Shown: piece after piece, positions 18,304-26,986 of the stretch
Numbering within the stretch: the stretch's first letter is position 1
How the letters are laid out: each line of letters opens with the position of its first letter
Source of the DNA: Bacteroidota bacterium
GTDB taxonomy: Bacteria; Bacteroidota; Bacteroidia; Chitinophagales; Saprospiraceae
Assembly: GCA_030147525.1 (NCBI GenBank)
Contig: JASBVF010000009.1
Location: 1-45,271 of the forward strand
Length of the DNA stretch: 45,271 nt
Direction: 5' to 3'
Position numbers and translations under genes: made by a program
Notes under the pieces: model-generated
What the model saw: the letters and a program-made list of their open reading frames with translations, nothing else
The model's database searches: none
Told to the model about the DNA's origin: nothing

Positions 18304-18630
18304 ATGAAAACTTTCCTCTTGCTCGCTTTGCTTTCCCTGGCCGCCACTTGCCAGCAGAAGACCGGCCTTACCACTTTCGAAAATGCCGAAGGTAAAATCA
18401 AAGTCTTCGTCTGCACCCGTGGCTGCTACCAGTACCTGCTGGAACACAACGGCAGCCTGTACTTTCCCAACGAACTGCCCGACGAGCTGAAGGAAGACGG
18501 CAAGGCAGTGATCTTCACCGGCGAGTTGCAAAGCGACTCCACGATGGTGAAAAAACCGGCTCCGAACGACGTGCCGGTGGATGATTTCAAGGTGAGGAAT
18601 ATTAAGATTTCGAGTATCGAGGAAGGGTGA
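18304..18630 (+). CDS. small secreted or lipoprotein-like protein
   Basis: Unrecognised protein of 108 aa. The N-terminus MKTFLLLALLSLAATCQQ is a signal peptide with Cys at 16; the residues before it (A-A-T) are close to, but not an ideal, lipobox. The mature part carries two closely spaced cysteines (VFVCTRGCYQYLL), hinting at a disulfide or cofactor site. I chose ATG 18304 for the signal peptide; an upstream in-frame extension has none. The 3' end overlaps the convergent YndJ-like gene by 29 bp. Confidence 0.7.
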   Translation: MKTFLLLALLSLAATCQQKTGLTTFENAEGKIKVFVCTRGCYQYLLEHNGSLYFPNELPDELKEDGKAVIFTGELQSDSTMVKKPAPNDVPVDDFKVRNIKISSIEEG

Positions 18631-19561
18631 AATATTTCCACCACCAGCCCATCATCCCCAGCAACCCAAACCCCACCGCATTCGCCGTACCGTGCAGCGC
18701 CCGCATCGCCGGGATGTCGAGACCGGCAACGGGGGCGATGTAGCGGGTGCCGTACAGACCGGCAAGCAGCATGCCGCCCAGCAGGGCCACCGCCGCCAAA
18801 GCCCACAACCACCTGACTTTCAGCGAATTTTCTTTTTGAAACGCCAGACGCAGATGCAGTACGGCCACTGCCATTGCTGACAGCGCCATCCACCAGGCAC
18901 TCAGGCCCTCCCAATCGGGGCCAAGGCCGAGTTGGGTGAAAACGATGCCCGCCGCCACCAGTGCCACTCCGCTCACGACGAGGTAGCCGAGAATTTGAGT
19001 AAAAACGCCACCCGTTTTTTCAACTGCCACTCCCGTCAGCACAGGCAGCACGAAACCGGCGTAGTGAAAATGCACAATGGTCAAAAAAACGATCTCCGGG
19101 TCGTAACCCAGCGGACTGATGCCTGCCCGTTCGAACACCGCCCAAACTCCGGCGACGGAGAAGTAAACCATGCCCGCCGACAGGCAAAAAACAACCGGCT
19201 GCTTCCAGCCACCTTGCAGCAATTTCAGGCCACCGGCCCAGGCCACGGCAAACGTGACGGCCACCCACGGCAGCGCCAGGGCCGTTGCCAGCCAGCCCGT
19301 TGGTAACAAAAAAGCAACAGCAAAGGCCAGTGCGGCAGGCAATTGCCATTTCACCAAAACCCGCAAAATTTCACCGGAAAAATGCCCGCTGCGCAGCAGT
19401 AAGTCCACGCCCATCGGCACGATGACGAGTGGTGCCAGCAGCAGGATGCCCCGTGCCCACGCCGGTTCCAGCGGGTGAGGGTGCTGAAACGCCATCCAAA
19501 GCAGCCAGACGAGGGCGCCGGCGAGGAGGTGAAGGTTGGTTTTGGACGTAATTTTTTTCAT
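18602..19561 (-). CDS. YndJ-like integral membrane protein
   Basis: Membrane protein of 319 aa with about nine hydrophobic segments. TIVHFHYAGFVLPVLTG and the C-terminal ALHGTANAVGFGLLG are the features by which I recognise the YndJ family. The histidines in HFHY and LHG lie at the ends of membrane helices. The function of YndJ is not established. The next gene upstream on the same strand encodes a DUF1990 protein, an association I recall from other genomes, so the two probably act together. The C-terminus overlaps the convergent small-protein gene. Confidence 0.8.
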   Translation of the reverse strand: MKKITSKTNLHLLAGALVWLLWMAFQHPHPLEPAWARGILLLAPLVIVPMGVDLLLRSGHFSGEILRVLVKWQLPAALAFAVAFLLPTGWLATALALPWVAVTFAVAWAGGLKLLQGGWKQPVVFCLSAGMVYFSVAGVWAVFERAGISPLGYDPEIVFLTIVHFHYAGFVLPVLTGVAVEKTGGVFTQILGYLVVSGVALVAAGIVFTQLGLGPDWEGLSAWWMALSAMAVAVLHLRLAFQKENSLKVRWLWALAAVALLGGMLLAGLYGTRYIAPVAGLDIPAMRALHGTANAVGFGLLGMMGWWWKYFTLPRYSKS

Positions 19562-19599
19562 GAAAATTTTCTGGTTTACGTTCCAGCTCGTGAGGTCTC

Positions 19600-19699
19600 C
19601 TTGTCATGGTCGAAGACAACCTGCAACGTCATGAGTGCTGCAAAAAGTGCCATCGTGACTGCCCTCGTGACGTAGCAGGTGGCCTTCGGCCATGACAAG
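19600..19699. repeat. 100-bp imperfect palindrome (36-bp arms)
   Basis: The left arm 19600-19635 and the reverse complement of the right arm 19664-19699 agree at 31 of 36 positions, with a 28-nt loop. The arms begin CTTGTCATGG and end CATGACAAG. It occupies most of the gap between the DUF1990 and YndJ genes and has no T run. It resembles a REP/BIME unit or a small MITE rather than a terminator. It is not built of a short tandem unit, so it differs from the other repeats here. Confidence 0.85.
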
Positions 19700-19728
19700 A
19701 ACGGAGAAACCCAAGCCTAAAACCGGGA

Positions 19729-20313
19729 CTACAATTTCCTAATATCCAATTTTAAAATTTCATTTTTCATCGCCGCCTGTGACTCCCTTACGAAGCGCCG
19801 TTGTAGCCGACGGGCGACCGGGTAGCCCATTTTTACCAGCCAGAGCCGGGGATGCGAAAACGCTTTCAGGTCGTACCACACCGTGTCGTCGTCGAGCCAA
19901 ACCACACTGAAGCGCTCCTCGCCGCATTCGATGTGGGCGGGCAGTGTACCGTAGGCGAAACCGAAGCGCCGCTCTTCGTCGATGGTGTACACGATGCGGC
20001 AGGCATTCAGCCAGTGCAGCCCGAACAGCCGGACGATCATCGCCAGGGTTTCGCCCTGCCGGATCGGGGTGCCGCCGGGTTCGATGCGTGCCCAGCCGCC
20101 AGGGAACATTTTCCAGGTACGGATGGCTTCGCAGGCGGCTTCCCATACTTCAGGCCCCTGACCGAGCAGCACCCGGTTGTGGTCGTTGTCGTAACCTCGA
20201 ACGGGTTCATTTTTTTCGGTGAAACCAATTTCAGGATAGGAAAAATCAAGCGGCTGTTGGTGAGTTAAAAATTGAGCGATGATTTCCGGCGAAGGTTTTT
20301 GCAGGCTTTGCAT
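19729..20313 (-). CDS. DUF1990-family protein
   Basis: Protein of 194 aa. The start at 20313 (MQSLQKPSPEIIAQFL) is preferred over an upstream in-frame codon. Family features include LDFSYPEIGFT near the N-terminus, the central GGWARIEPGGTPIRQGETLAM, and the C-terminal RLQRRFVRESQAAM. DUF1990 proteins are cytoplasmic and START-like in predicted fold, with no settled function. It is upstream of and co-directional with the YndJ-like gene, separated by a 100-bp palindrome. Confidence 0.8.
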   Translation of the reverse strand: MQSLQKPSPEIIAQFLTHQQPLDFSYPEIGFTEKNEPVRGYDNDHNRVLLGQGPEVWEAACEAIRTWKMFPGGWARIEPGGTPIRQGETLAMIVRLFGLHWLNACRIVYTIDEERRFGFAYGTLPAHIECGEERFSVVWLDDDTVWYDLKAFSHPRLWLVKMGYPVARRLQRRFVRESQAAMKNEILKLDIRKL

Positions 20314-20476
20314 TTTAAAAAAATTTGAAAGTGAAACAGCCGTCGTGAATTTGGGTTTTGAAAAACAGATTCCCAGGCTTGAACGAGACAAGTTTTAAAA
20401 TGAAAAGAGAAAAAAGCCGCATTTTACTGTTGAAAATGAGAAATTTACCCCTTCACATAAATGCATTGATTTTTAA

Positions 20477-21472
20477 ATGAAAGCCATCATTCCCGTTGCC
20501 GGCGCCGGCACGCAACTCAGGCCACTGACCTACACACAGCCCAAACCGCTGATCCCGGTTGCGGGGAAGCCGATCATTTCGTTCATCGTGGATCAGCTAC
20601 TGGACCTGGGTGTGGAGGAGTTTATTTTCGTGATCGGTTACCTGGGTGAAAAAATCAAGGACTACATCGATCAGCAATACCCGGAAATTCAGAAGGAATT
20701 CGTCATGCAGGAGCACCGGCTCGGTACGGGCCATGCGATTTGGTCGGCACGGGAAGTCTTGCGAGGCACGGACGAGCTGTTTATTTTTTTCGGCGACACG
20801 ATCGTGGAGATGAATTTTGCAGAAATGCTGGCTTCGCCCATGTCCTGTTTTGCCATTAAAAAAGTAGCGGAGCCGAGGGGTTTCGGCATCGTCGAATTTG
20901 ACGAAAACAAGCAGGTGAAACGGGTGGTCGAAAAACCCAAAATCCCTATGTCGAACATGGCGATGGTCGGACTCTACAAAATCCGGGAAGTAGACATGCT
21001 ACTCGATTCACTGGACCACAACATCGCCAACGGTATTCGCTCAGAGACTGAGTTTGCCCTGACGGACGGACTGATGCGGATGATCGATCAAGGTATTGAT
21101 TTCGCTACCTTTCAGGTGGACAACTGGTACGACTGTGGCAAAAAAGAAAAACTTCTGGAAACCAATGCCCTCCTGCTCGACAAGGAAGGCTATGCCTCTG
21201 ATCACCTGCCGGAGTACGACAACTCCATCGTCATCCATCCGGTGAGCATCGGTAAAAACTGTAAGATCAGCAACTCCATCGTAGGCCCGCACGCTACCAT
21301 TGGCCACAATGCGATGATCGAATCTTCCATCGTAAAAGATTCGATTATCGGAAATTACGCCTCGCTGAACGAAGTAGTGTTGAAAAACTCCGTAATCGGT
21401 AACGATACGGCCATCACCGGCTTCCGGCAAAGCCTGAATATTGGCGACAATACGGAAATTGATTTTAGTTAA
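20477..21472 (+). CDS. sugar-1-phosphate nucleotidyltransferase with left-handed beta-helix tail
   Basis: Enzyme of 331 aa that activates a sugar phosphate as its NDP-sugar, probably for cell-surface glycans. The N-terminal nucleotide-binding segment is MKAIIPVAGAGTQLRPLTYTQPKPLIPVAGK. The Arg of the usual GTRLRP is replaced by Gln, and related Bacteroidota proteins also vary at this place. FFGDTIVEM supplies the metal-binding Asp. From about residue 245 there are hexapeptide repeats (SIGKNCKISNSIVGPHATIGHNAMIESSIV region), a left-handed beta-helix. Substrate (glucose, mannose or other) cannot be told from sequence alone. Confidence 0.9.
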   Translation: MKAIIPVAGAGTQLRPLTYTQPKPLIPVAGKPIISFIVDQLLDLGVEEFIFVIGYLGEKIKDYIDQQYPEIQKEFVMQEHRLGTGHAIWSAREVLRGTDELFIFFGDTIVEMNFAEMLASPMSCFAIKKVAEPRGFGIVEFDENKQVKRVVEKPKIPMSNMAMVGLYKIREVDMLLDSLDHNIANGIRSETEFALTDGLMRMIDQGIDFATFQVDNWYDCGKKEKLLETNALLLDKEGYASDHLPEYDNSIVIHPVSIGKNCKISNSIVGPHATIGHNAMIESSIVKDSIIGNYASLNEVVLKNSVIGNDTAITGFRQSLNIGDNTEIDFS

Positions 21473-21473
21473 A

Positions 21474-21553
21474 AAGGATTGAAGGATTGAAGGACTGAGG
21501 GATTGAAGATGGCGCCCCTCCAATCCTTCAATCCTCCAATCCCCCAATCCTCC
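21474..21553. repeat. mirrored tandem-unit repeat, unit GGATTGAA
   Basis: The left arm (21474-21508) is four 8-bp units of GGATTGAA type, the right arm (21519-21553) four units of the reverse complement (TTCAATCC type). The loop is about 10 nt. The hairpin starts 2 bp after the nucleotidyltransferase stop and ends 3 bp before the ATG of the permease-repressor gene. Confidence 0.9.
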
Positions 21554-21556
21554 ATC

Positions 21557-23044
21557 ATGGACCTCCTCCAACATTTCACCGAACCCTGGGCGCTGCGGGC
21601 GCTGGCTGCCTCCTCGATGGTGGGGATTATGTGCGGCATCCTGGGTTGTTTCATTGTGCTGCGTAACATGGCGCTCATCGGAGATGCGTTGAGCCACGCT
21701 ATCCTGCCGGGAGTCGTAGTGGCTTTCATCGTTGTGCAGGGGGCAAGTACGCTGGGGTTTTTCAGTGGAGCGGTGATTGCAGGGTTGTTGTCGGCAGCGC
21801 TCATCACCTGGATCCAGCGGAATGTGAACACCAAAAACGATGCAGCCATCGGCATCGTCTTCACGGCGATGTTTTCACTGGGGGTGATTGGCATTTCCTA
21901 CATCAGCCGTCAGCCGGGGGTACACCTCGATCTGAAAGATTTTTTGTTTGGCAACGTCCTGGGCGTTTCAAACGAAGACCTTTGGCTCACACTGGCCATT
22001 ACCGTTTACGTGCTGTTGAGCGTGGTAGCATTTTACCGCTATCTTTTCATCACCACTTTCCAGCCGGTCATTGCACAGACGATGGGCATTTCGGTGAGTT
22101 CGGTGCATTATTTTCTGATGTTGCTGCTATCGTTTGCAGTGGTGGCTTCGCTGCAAACGGTGGGAGTGATCCTCGTGGTAGCCATGCTGGTAACGCCTGC
22201 GGCGACGGCACTGTTGCTATCTGACCGGCTTCAGTATGTGTTGGGAATTGCGGCGCTGTTTGGGTTGCTTTCGGCAGTGGCGGGGTTGGTGGTTTCGATT
22301 TTATTTGAAACGACGCCCGGACCGGCCATGGCCGTGGTGGCAACTGTTTTTTACCTGTTGGCAGCCTTTTTTTCACCCAAAAAAGGGCTGGTGTTCCGCT
22401 TTTTTCAAAAAAGAAAACTGCAAAACCGCATCCGGCTGGAAGATACGCTGAAGCAGGCATTCAGGCTCCAGCAAAAAGAAAAATTGAGTCTGGAAGTACT
22501 TCAGCAAAATTCAGGCATCAGTAAAAATATTTTACAGCATCAAATCCATAAGCTTCGAAACAAGGGTTGGTTTCAAAAAAACACATTGGCGCTGACGGAG
22601 CAAGGCAAAGAAGAAGCCCGTCGCCTTGTCAGGGCGCACCGCCTCTGGGAAACTTACCTGGCAACGGAGGTAGGCCTGACCAACGAGCAAATCCACGAAG
22701 ACGCCGAAAAATACGAGCACCTGCTTTCCGACGAGGTTCTCGACGAGGTGGATAAAACCCTGGGCTATCCGACGATGGATCCGCATGGCTCGCCCATCCC
22801 TGCCCGCCGGGGTCTGCCTGAATTTTCGCTTCTGCAGCTTGGGCTAAAGGACGCCGGTAAAATTGCACTGAAGCAGCCCAGCGAACACGTGACGGCCCGC
22901 CTTTGGCAATTGGGCTTGTTGCCGGATATGATTTTTACTTTGCAGAAAAATGAAGGAGAGTTCGTAGAGCTTGAGCAGGCCGGAAAGCGAATCAGGATTA
23001 CCAAAGACCTGGCCAGGCGAATCAATGTCGTTGAGGAGAATTAG
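21557..23044 (+). CDS. metal ABC transporter permease fused to an MntR/DtxR-type repressor
   Basis: Fusion protein of 495 aa. Residues 1-275 are an ABC-3 family (ZnuB/MntB/TroC-like) permease with about eight membrane segments, including IGDALSHAILPGV and MLVTPAATALLLS. Residues 290-350 form a winged helix (SGISKNILQHQIHKLRNKGW). Residues 355-425 form the metal-dependent dimerisation domain with H361, E384, E387 and H388 matching MntR H77, E99, E102 and H103, plus PTMDPHGSPIP. Residues 430-495 form a FeoA/SH3-like domain. D296 matches MntR D8, but K299 stands where MntR has E11. No ATPase or binding-protein gene is adjacent. Likely metals are Mn, Zn or Fe. Confidence 0.92.
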   Translation: MDLLQHFTEPWALRALAASSMVGIMCGILGCFIVLRNMALIGDALSHAILPGVVVAFIVVQGASTLGFFSGAVIAGLLSAALITWIQRNVNTKNDAAIGIVFTAMFSLGVIGISYISRQPGVHLDLKDFLFGNVLGVSNEDLWLTLAITVYVLLSVVAFYRYLFITTFQPVIAQTMGISVSSVHYFLMLLLSFAVVASLQTVGVILVVAMLVTPAATALLLSDRLQYVLGIAALFGLLSAVAGLVVSILFETTPGPAMAVVATVFYLLAAFFSPKKGLVFRFFQKRKLQNRIRLEDTLKQAFRLQQKEKLSLEVLQQNSGISKNILQHQIHKLRNKGWFQKNTLALTEQGKEEARRLVRAHRLWETYLATEVGLTNEQIHEDAEKYEHLLSDEVLDEVDKTLGYPTMDPHGSPIPARRGLPEFSLLQLGLKDAGKIALKQPSEHVTARLWQLGLLPDMIFTLQKNEGEFVELEQAGKRIRITKDLARRINVVEEN

Positions 23045-23829
23045 TTTTTTTCAACTTTTGCACAGTCCATCCACCTGGGTAGTTTGTCACCGCTTTCTTT
23101 CAGGAGTTTCACCGCCGACCCTTCGACCACCCGGAACTTCCAGGCGTGCATTTTCCCCTTCCCGCTGATGTGGCCTCCAAACCTGAGGATGTAGGTGACC
23201 TCCCAACCACCTTTCACCGGTCTTGCCGTGATGTCATTGCCAGTCGTCTCAGGCACCCCCGTTTCCACCTTGACCACCCCCTGAATTTTTAAAAATACGA
23301 CCCCGAGGGCTGCCATGTTCAGTGGTTCTCCGGCACGGAGAATGAGAGCGTCGTGAGTGTCGTCCCAATTGACAGATTTTTCAATATTCAGCTGATATTT
23401 GGACAGCAGCACGTTGAGCTGCTGCTGAGAGGTGATTTGACTTCCTCTTTTGATGGATTGTGCCCATGGGGCTGATTTTTTGAAAACAACAACCATCCGG
23501 TCAATGGAAGGGTCCGGGAAAGTATGTATGTCACATTTTTCGAGGGCCCTTGCGGTGGGGCTTTCTTCGTAAATCAAGACCAGCACCTTGTAGAGTTCGT
23601 CAATTTTATAACCGGGAATAACAATGTTTTGATGTTCAAGACTTTTACTGTCATTGAGCATTCTTAGCGCTAGTCGGGCCGCATCACGCTGCAACTTGGC
23701 GGAAACGCTCTGAGGAATGACCTGTGCTTTATCCGTAGCTTGCCGCTGGGCAAGGGAGCTGAATGACAGGAACAGTAGGAACGCCAGCCATGCCAGGATA
23801 GGGAGTTTATTTCGAGGTCTGATTTTCAA
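23041..23829 (-). CDS. secreted protein of unknown function
   Basis: Unrecognised protein of 262 aa. The start codon is TTG; the only nearby upstream ATG is out of frame. The N-terminus KLPILAWLAFLLFLSFSSLAQ is a signal peptide. The mature protein has mixed alpha/beta composition, with segments such as GGWEVTYILRFGGHISGKGKMHAWKFRVVEGSAVKLLKESGDKLPRW split between polar and aromatic residues. It is convergent with the permease-repressor gene and overlaps its stop by 4 bp. A short palindrome lies 24 bp upstream of the start. Confidence 0.75.
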   Translation of the reverse strand: MKIRPRNKLPILAWLAFLLFLSFSSLAQRQATDKAQVIPQSVSAKLQRDAARLALRMLNDSKSLEHQNIVIPGYKIDELYKVLVLIYEESPTARALEKCDIHTFPDPSIDRMVVVFKKSAPWAQSIKRGSQITSQQQLNVLLSKYQLNIEKSVNWDDTHDALILRAGEPLNMAALGVVFLKIQGVVKVETGVPETTGNDITARPVKGGWEVTYILRFGGHISGKGKMHAWKFRVVEGSAVKLLKESGDKLPRWMDCAKVEKN

Positions 23830-23852
23830 CTGCGTTTTACCATTGAAATAAA

Positions 23853-23866
23853 GTGAAGCACTTCAC
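23853..23866. promoter_or_regulatory. short perfect inverted repeat upstream of the 23041-23829 gene
   Basis: GTGAAG-CA-CTTCAC is a perfect 6-bp inverted repeat with a 2-bp spacer, 24 bp before the TTG start. It could be a regulator's operator or a small hairpin. It is short enough to arise by chance. Confidence 0.3.
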
Positions 23867-23965
23867 GTGCTGAACAAGTTTGAAAAAAGCAAAAGCTGCA
23901 AAAAATAAGCCGTTTACATCATCCGCTCCTGCAGGGCGGGTAACTTTTTGAAAAAACTGACCTTT

Positions 23966-25420
23966 TTAAAAATCATAACATTTAACCCGCTTGTTTTTGC
24001 CATAGCGCCGATTGCCGTTTGCTCCTCCGAAATACAATCCAAGATCAAAAGGATTGACTTTCAATGCGATATAAAAATCAGTACCTGTGTAACTCTCCTG
24101 ACCAACCCAGCTGAGCAGGTTATCGGACCCGACGACCAACAGCCCAAGACGGGCGGCAAGCCCTAACCGAACGTCCTGCCAGTTGTAAACCGACACGGGC
24201 AGCGATGCAGAAACCCAACGATGCTCGAACCGGGGTGTCAGTGCCAGTAAGCTACCTCGTTTCACACCGGTGCCACCTGCATAAAATCGTTGCAGTACGA
24301 GCGCATTCAGGTAAATATTCGGCGTGAAGGAATAATCCGCCTGAATGCTCACCGCCGCAGGCATGACCATGCGAAAAGCACTGCCTTTTTCAGAGGCAGC
24401 CGGGTCATTCAGCACATCCTGGCTGAGCAGGCGGATGGCCTCATCCACGTCTTCCAGCTGATTGAATTGCTGGTAGTCATTCAGGTCGATAGTTGCGGAG
24501 TCAGTGACAAAGCGGTGGGAGACTGCATTTTCATTAAAATTCAGATAGCCAAGATCGATGATGGAAGCGCCCAACCTGAGCCGGTAACCATCATCCGTTT
24601 CCTGAAAAAGCTGAATAAATCCAAGGTCGACGGCAAGGCCGGAACCATTGCGCTGAATTTGGAATTCTTCGCCCTCCATGTTGGAGGTGGTATAGCCAAA
24701 ACGACCGTTAATCTGCCCAAGTGAAACAACATCTCCGGGAATTTTCGCTTGCTGGAGCGTACCCATGTTTTCAAAATAGCCTGCTTCGTAGCCTTGCAAA
24801 ATCCGGACATTGACCCCAAAGCCAAAAGCGCCGTAATGGGCAGGGATTTTTAGCGCATAGTTCAAGCCTACCTCCGACCAGCTCATGGCCGCTCCGTCAA
24901 ATTCACCCACATTGAAACCATCAAAAAATTCACGGCGATCGTAATTGTAGTAGCTGTAAACCGAAGGAATGCGTTGTGTACTGGCCCTTGACTGAAAGCG
25001 GGTAAACAAACCGAAAGAGTGCTTGTCCTGAATTTTAACAACAAAAGAAGGCCCGGTGACAAAGCTGGAAAAATTCACAAACCGCTGCCGGTTGTCATCG
25101 TAAAAATCGGTGACGAAGGTATTCGGGCGAACCGGCCCTTCCACCTCTTCGGCAAGCACGAACACTGCGTCGTTCCGGTGCCGGATCAGTTCAATCGTAT
25201 TGGTTTGCTGAAGGAAAGCGTAATTATTTTCAAAAAAAGCACCTGCGCCGGCAATGTTTACGTCCCAGCTTAGCGGGTTGGACAGATTACCGGCGGGGTT
25301 GAGCGGAAGGCTGTTGACCCCGGCGTAATTGGAAAGGCGCATGCCTAATTGTTCCTGTGAAAACAAGTTGAGGCAAAGGATGGTAAGGGCAAAGACAGTG
25401 AGGAATTTCGGTGTGCTCAT
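23966..25420 (-). CDS. DUF5723-family outer-membrane protein
   Basis: Protein of 484 aa with a signal peptide (1-21) and a beta-barrel-like pattern of alternating residues to the C-terminus. The opening of the mature part (MRLSNYAGVNSLPLNPAGNL) and the repeated YxLRLGASIIDLGYL-type strands are characteristic of DUF5723 proteins, which are confined to Bacteroidota and are thought to be outer-membrane barrels. Function is unknown. The C-terminus GGANGNRRYGKNKRVKCYDF is basic. It is separated from dgkA by about 140 bp in which no gene is visible. Confidence 0.85.
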   Translation of the reverse strand: MSTPKFLTVFALTILCLNLFSQEQLGMRLSNYAGVNSLPLNPAGNLSNPLSWDVNIAGAGAFFENNYAFLQQTNTIELIRHRNDAVFVLAEEVEGPVRPNTFVTDFYDDNRQRFVNFSSFVTGPSFVVKIQDKHSFGLFTRFQSRASTQRIPSVYSYYNYDRREFFDGFNVGEFDGAAMSWSEVGLNYALKIPAHYGAFGFGVNVRILQGYEAGYFENMGTLQQAKIPGDVVSLGQINGRFGYTTSNMEGEEFQIQRNGSGLAVDLGFIQLFQETDDGYRLRLGASIIDLGYLNFNENAVSHRFVTDSATIDLNDYQQFNQLEDVDEAIRLLSQDVLNDPAASEKGSAFRMVMPAAVSIQADYSFTPNIYLNALVLQRFYAGGTGVKRGSLLALTPRFEHRWVSASLPVSVYNWQDVRLGLAARLGLLVVGSDNLLSWVGQESYTGTDFYIALKVNPFDLGLYFGGANGNRRYGKNKRVKCYDF

Positions 25421-25562
25421 CGGATTCTATTTTTATAAATGGGAGGCAGGTTTTATATGCAAAAACCATTCAAAATCAACAGGAAGGGCAGGTGAATGTT
25501 CGGAAATAATACGATTAAGCACAGCAGCTTATTGCCTGCATTGGTTTTTCAGGCTTCCTTTT

Positions 25563-25931
25563 TCAATTTAAACCAAAGAAAATCAACAACTTAGGAAGAA
25601 AAACAATCAAGCCTGTAACGGCGGCGCCAATAGCTGTGAGTAACACAGCGGCAGCAGCGACATCTTTCGCCCTCCCGGCCAAAGGATGATAGCCTGGAGA
25701 AACAAGGTCGGTTAGATTTTCGAGGGCCGTGTTGAATGCTTCTGCTGCAAAAACCATTGCTATCGCAAGCACAATCAGGCACCACTCGTTGGCTGTCAAC
25801 CCAAAATAGAAACCCGCAAGGATGACGAAGAAAGTGAAGGCGAGATGAATTTTTGCATTTGCCTGAGAACGGATCATCTCTTTCAGACCCGCAAAAGCGT
25901 AGCGGAAGCTATTGAGACGTTTTCCGAGCAT
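25563..25931 (-). CDS. dgkA: diacylglycerol/undecaprenol kinase family protein
   Basis: Small membrane kinase of 122 aa with three membrane helices. The active-site signature EAFNTALENLTDLV in the second helix is diagnostic. Gram-negative DgkA phosphorylates diacylglycerol, while many relatives of this sequence type act on undecaprenol and feed the lipid carrier pool for envelope glycans. Its 5' end overlaps the end of the EEP-family gene by 23 bp, so they are co-translated. Confidence 0.93.
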   Translation of the reverse strand: MLGKRLNSFRYAFAGLKEMIRSQANAKIHLAFTFFVILAGFYFGLTANEWCLIVLAIAMVFAAEAFNTALENLTDLVSPGYHPLAGRAKDVAAAAVLLTAIGAAVTGLIVFLPKLLIFFGLN

Positions 25932-26904
25932 TTTGGCTTAACTGATTGAGTTGGTAGGATCCGATAATCCCAAGATGCCTGACAGTCGGGCTTCTTAAAA
26001 TTGTAAAATCATCGCACCTCAAATGGCGGGAGTAAAAAATATGGTCGAGCGGAATACTTAACGGCAACCCTGAAGTCATGAAACCTGTACGACTTTCCAT
26101 CAGTCCGGTATTATCCATAAACAATTGGATTTCACTGGACCATGCCACCGCGTTAAAATCTCCGAAAACGAGCAGTGGCATTTCCATGTGCCTCAACTCT
26201 TCTGATGCAGCAGAAAGATGCTCCTGAAGACGCCGGAGCGAGTAAGAGTTCAGAGCAGGCTCTGTGTGAATACTGACCAGGCAGATGCTGCGACCGTTAA
26301 ATTTCAGGCAACTTCTCAGGTTGGGGATGTCCTGGTAATAAAAGGTATCCGTATGCTCCAGTTCGAAACGGGAAAAGATCGCCATGCCATAAATACCTAT
26401 ATCGACCAGGCTATGATGATGCGGATACAGACTGCTCAGTGAGTCTATGAGCCATTGATCCCAGTCTGGCGTCACTTCATGAATGGACAAAACATCTGCA
26501 TTCGATCCCTTGATTGTCAACAGCGCATCATCCGGTGAGGCAATGTTGGTAATGTTCAGGTGTGCAAGTTTAAGCGGCGCTTCTTCCTCGCCCGGAGTCG
26601 TGTTGGTTCGCTTTTTTATGACAGTCTGACGCCAGCGTTCGATGTGGTCGCTCTTGACGGAGTATTTCAAAAAGAAACACAGCACAGCGCTGCCGGCAAA
26701 ACAGACAAAAGTGAGCCGGGGCTGTTTTAAAAAAAGAAAAACAAGCCCACCTGCCAGGTACAAAAGCATAATCTGTACAGCGTAATTAACCCCCCATGAA
26801 ATACTCGAAAAAAAATGGGGGAATACACAGACGATCACTCCCAGTGCGACAAAAGAGATGACTGAGAGATGTACAAAAGGGTGGGACAATAATTTCTGAA
26901 GCAT
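25909..26904 (-). CDS. membrane-anchored endonuclease/exonuclease/phosphatase-family protein
   Basis: Protein of 331 aa. Three membrane segments occupy residues 10-85. An EEP (DNase I/sphingomyelinase-like) domain follows from about 110. Visible motifs are SIHEVTPDWD (metal-binding Glu), FGDFNAVAWS (GDFN) and PLDHIFYS. The last motif, normally S-D-H, appears as VRHLGIIGSYQL: the His is kept but the Asp is Arg. Members with this anchor are usually phosphodiesterases acting at the membrane. The substitution leaves activity uncertain. The gene overlaps dgkA downstream. Confidence 0.85.
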   Translation of the reverse strand: MLQKLLSHPFVHLSVISFVALGVIVCVFPHFFSSISWGVNYAVQIMLLYLAGGLVFLFLKQPRLTFVCFAGSAVLCFFLKYSVKSDHIERWRQTVIKKRTNTTPGEEEAPLKLAHLNITNIASPDDALLTIKGSNADVLSIHEVTPDWDQWLIDSLSSLYPHHHSLVDIGIYGMAIFSRFELEHTDTFYYQDIPNLRSCLKFNGRSICLVSIHTEPALNSYSLRRLQEHLSAASEELRHMEMPLLVFGDFNAVAWSSEIQLFMDNTGLMESRTGFMTSGLPLSIPLDHIFYSRHLRCDDFTILRSPTVRHLGIIGSYQLNQLSQNARKTSQ

Positions 26905-26945
26905 AAGTTCTCAGGTTAGTGGAGTTTCCTGCTTAGTAATGTTTG

Positions 26946-26953
26946 CAAAGATA
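26946..26953 (-). promoter_or_regulatory. -7 box for the EEP-dgkA operon
   Basis: TATCTTTG on the minus strand matches TAnnTTTG, 41 nt before the EEP gene start. Confidence 0.45.
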
Positions 26954-26986
26954 ACGTGTTTGGTGACAAATCGTCATTTTCCCCAA

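Noticed and set aside
25535-25560. Hairpin GCCTG...CAGGC with downstream T residues between dgkA and the DUF5723 gene
   Set aside because: The stem is only 5 bp, and the T run is on the wrong strand for dgkA termination.
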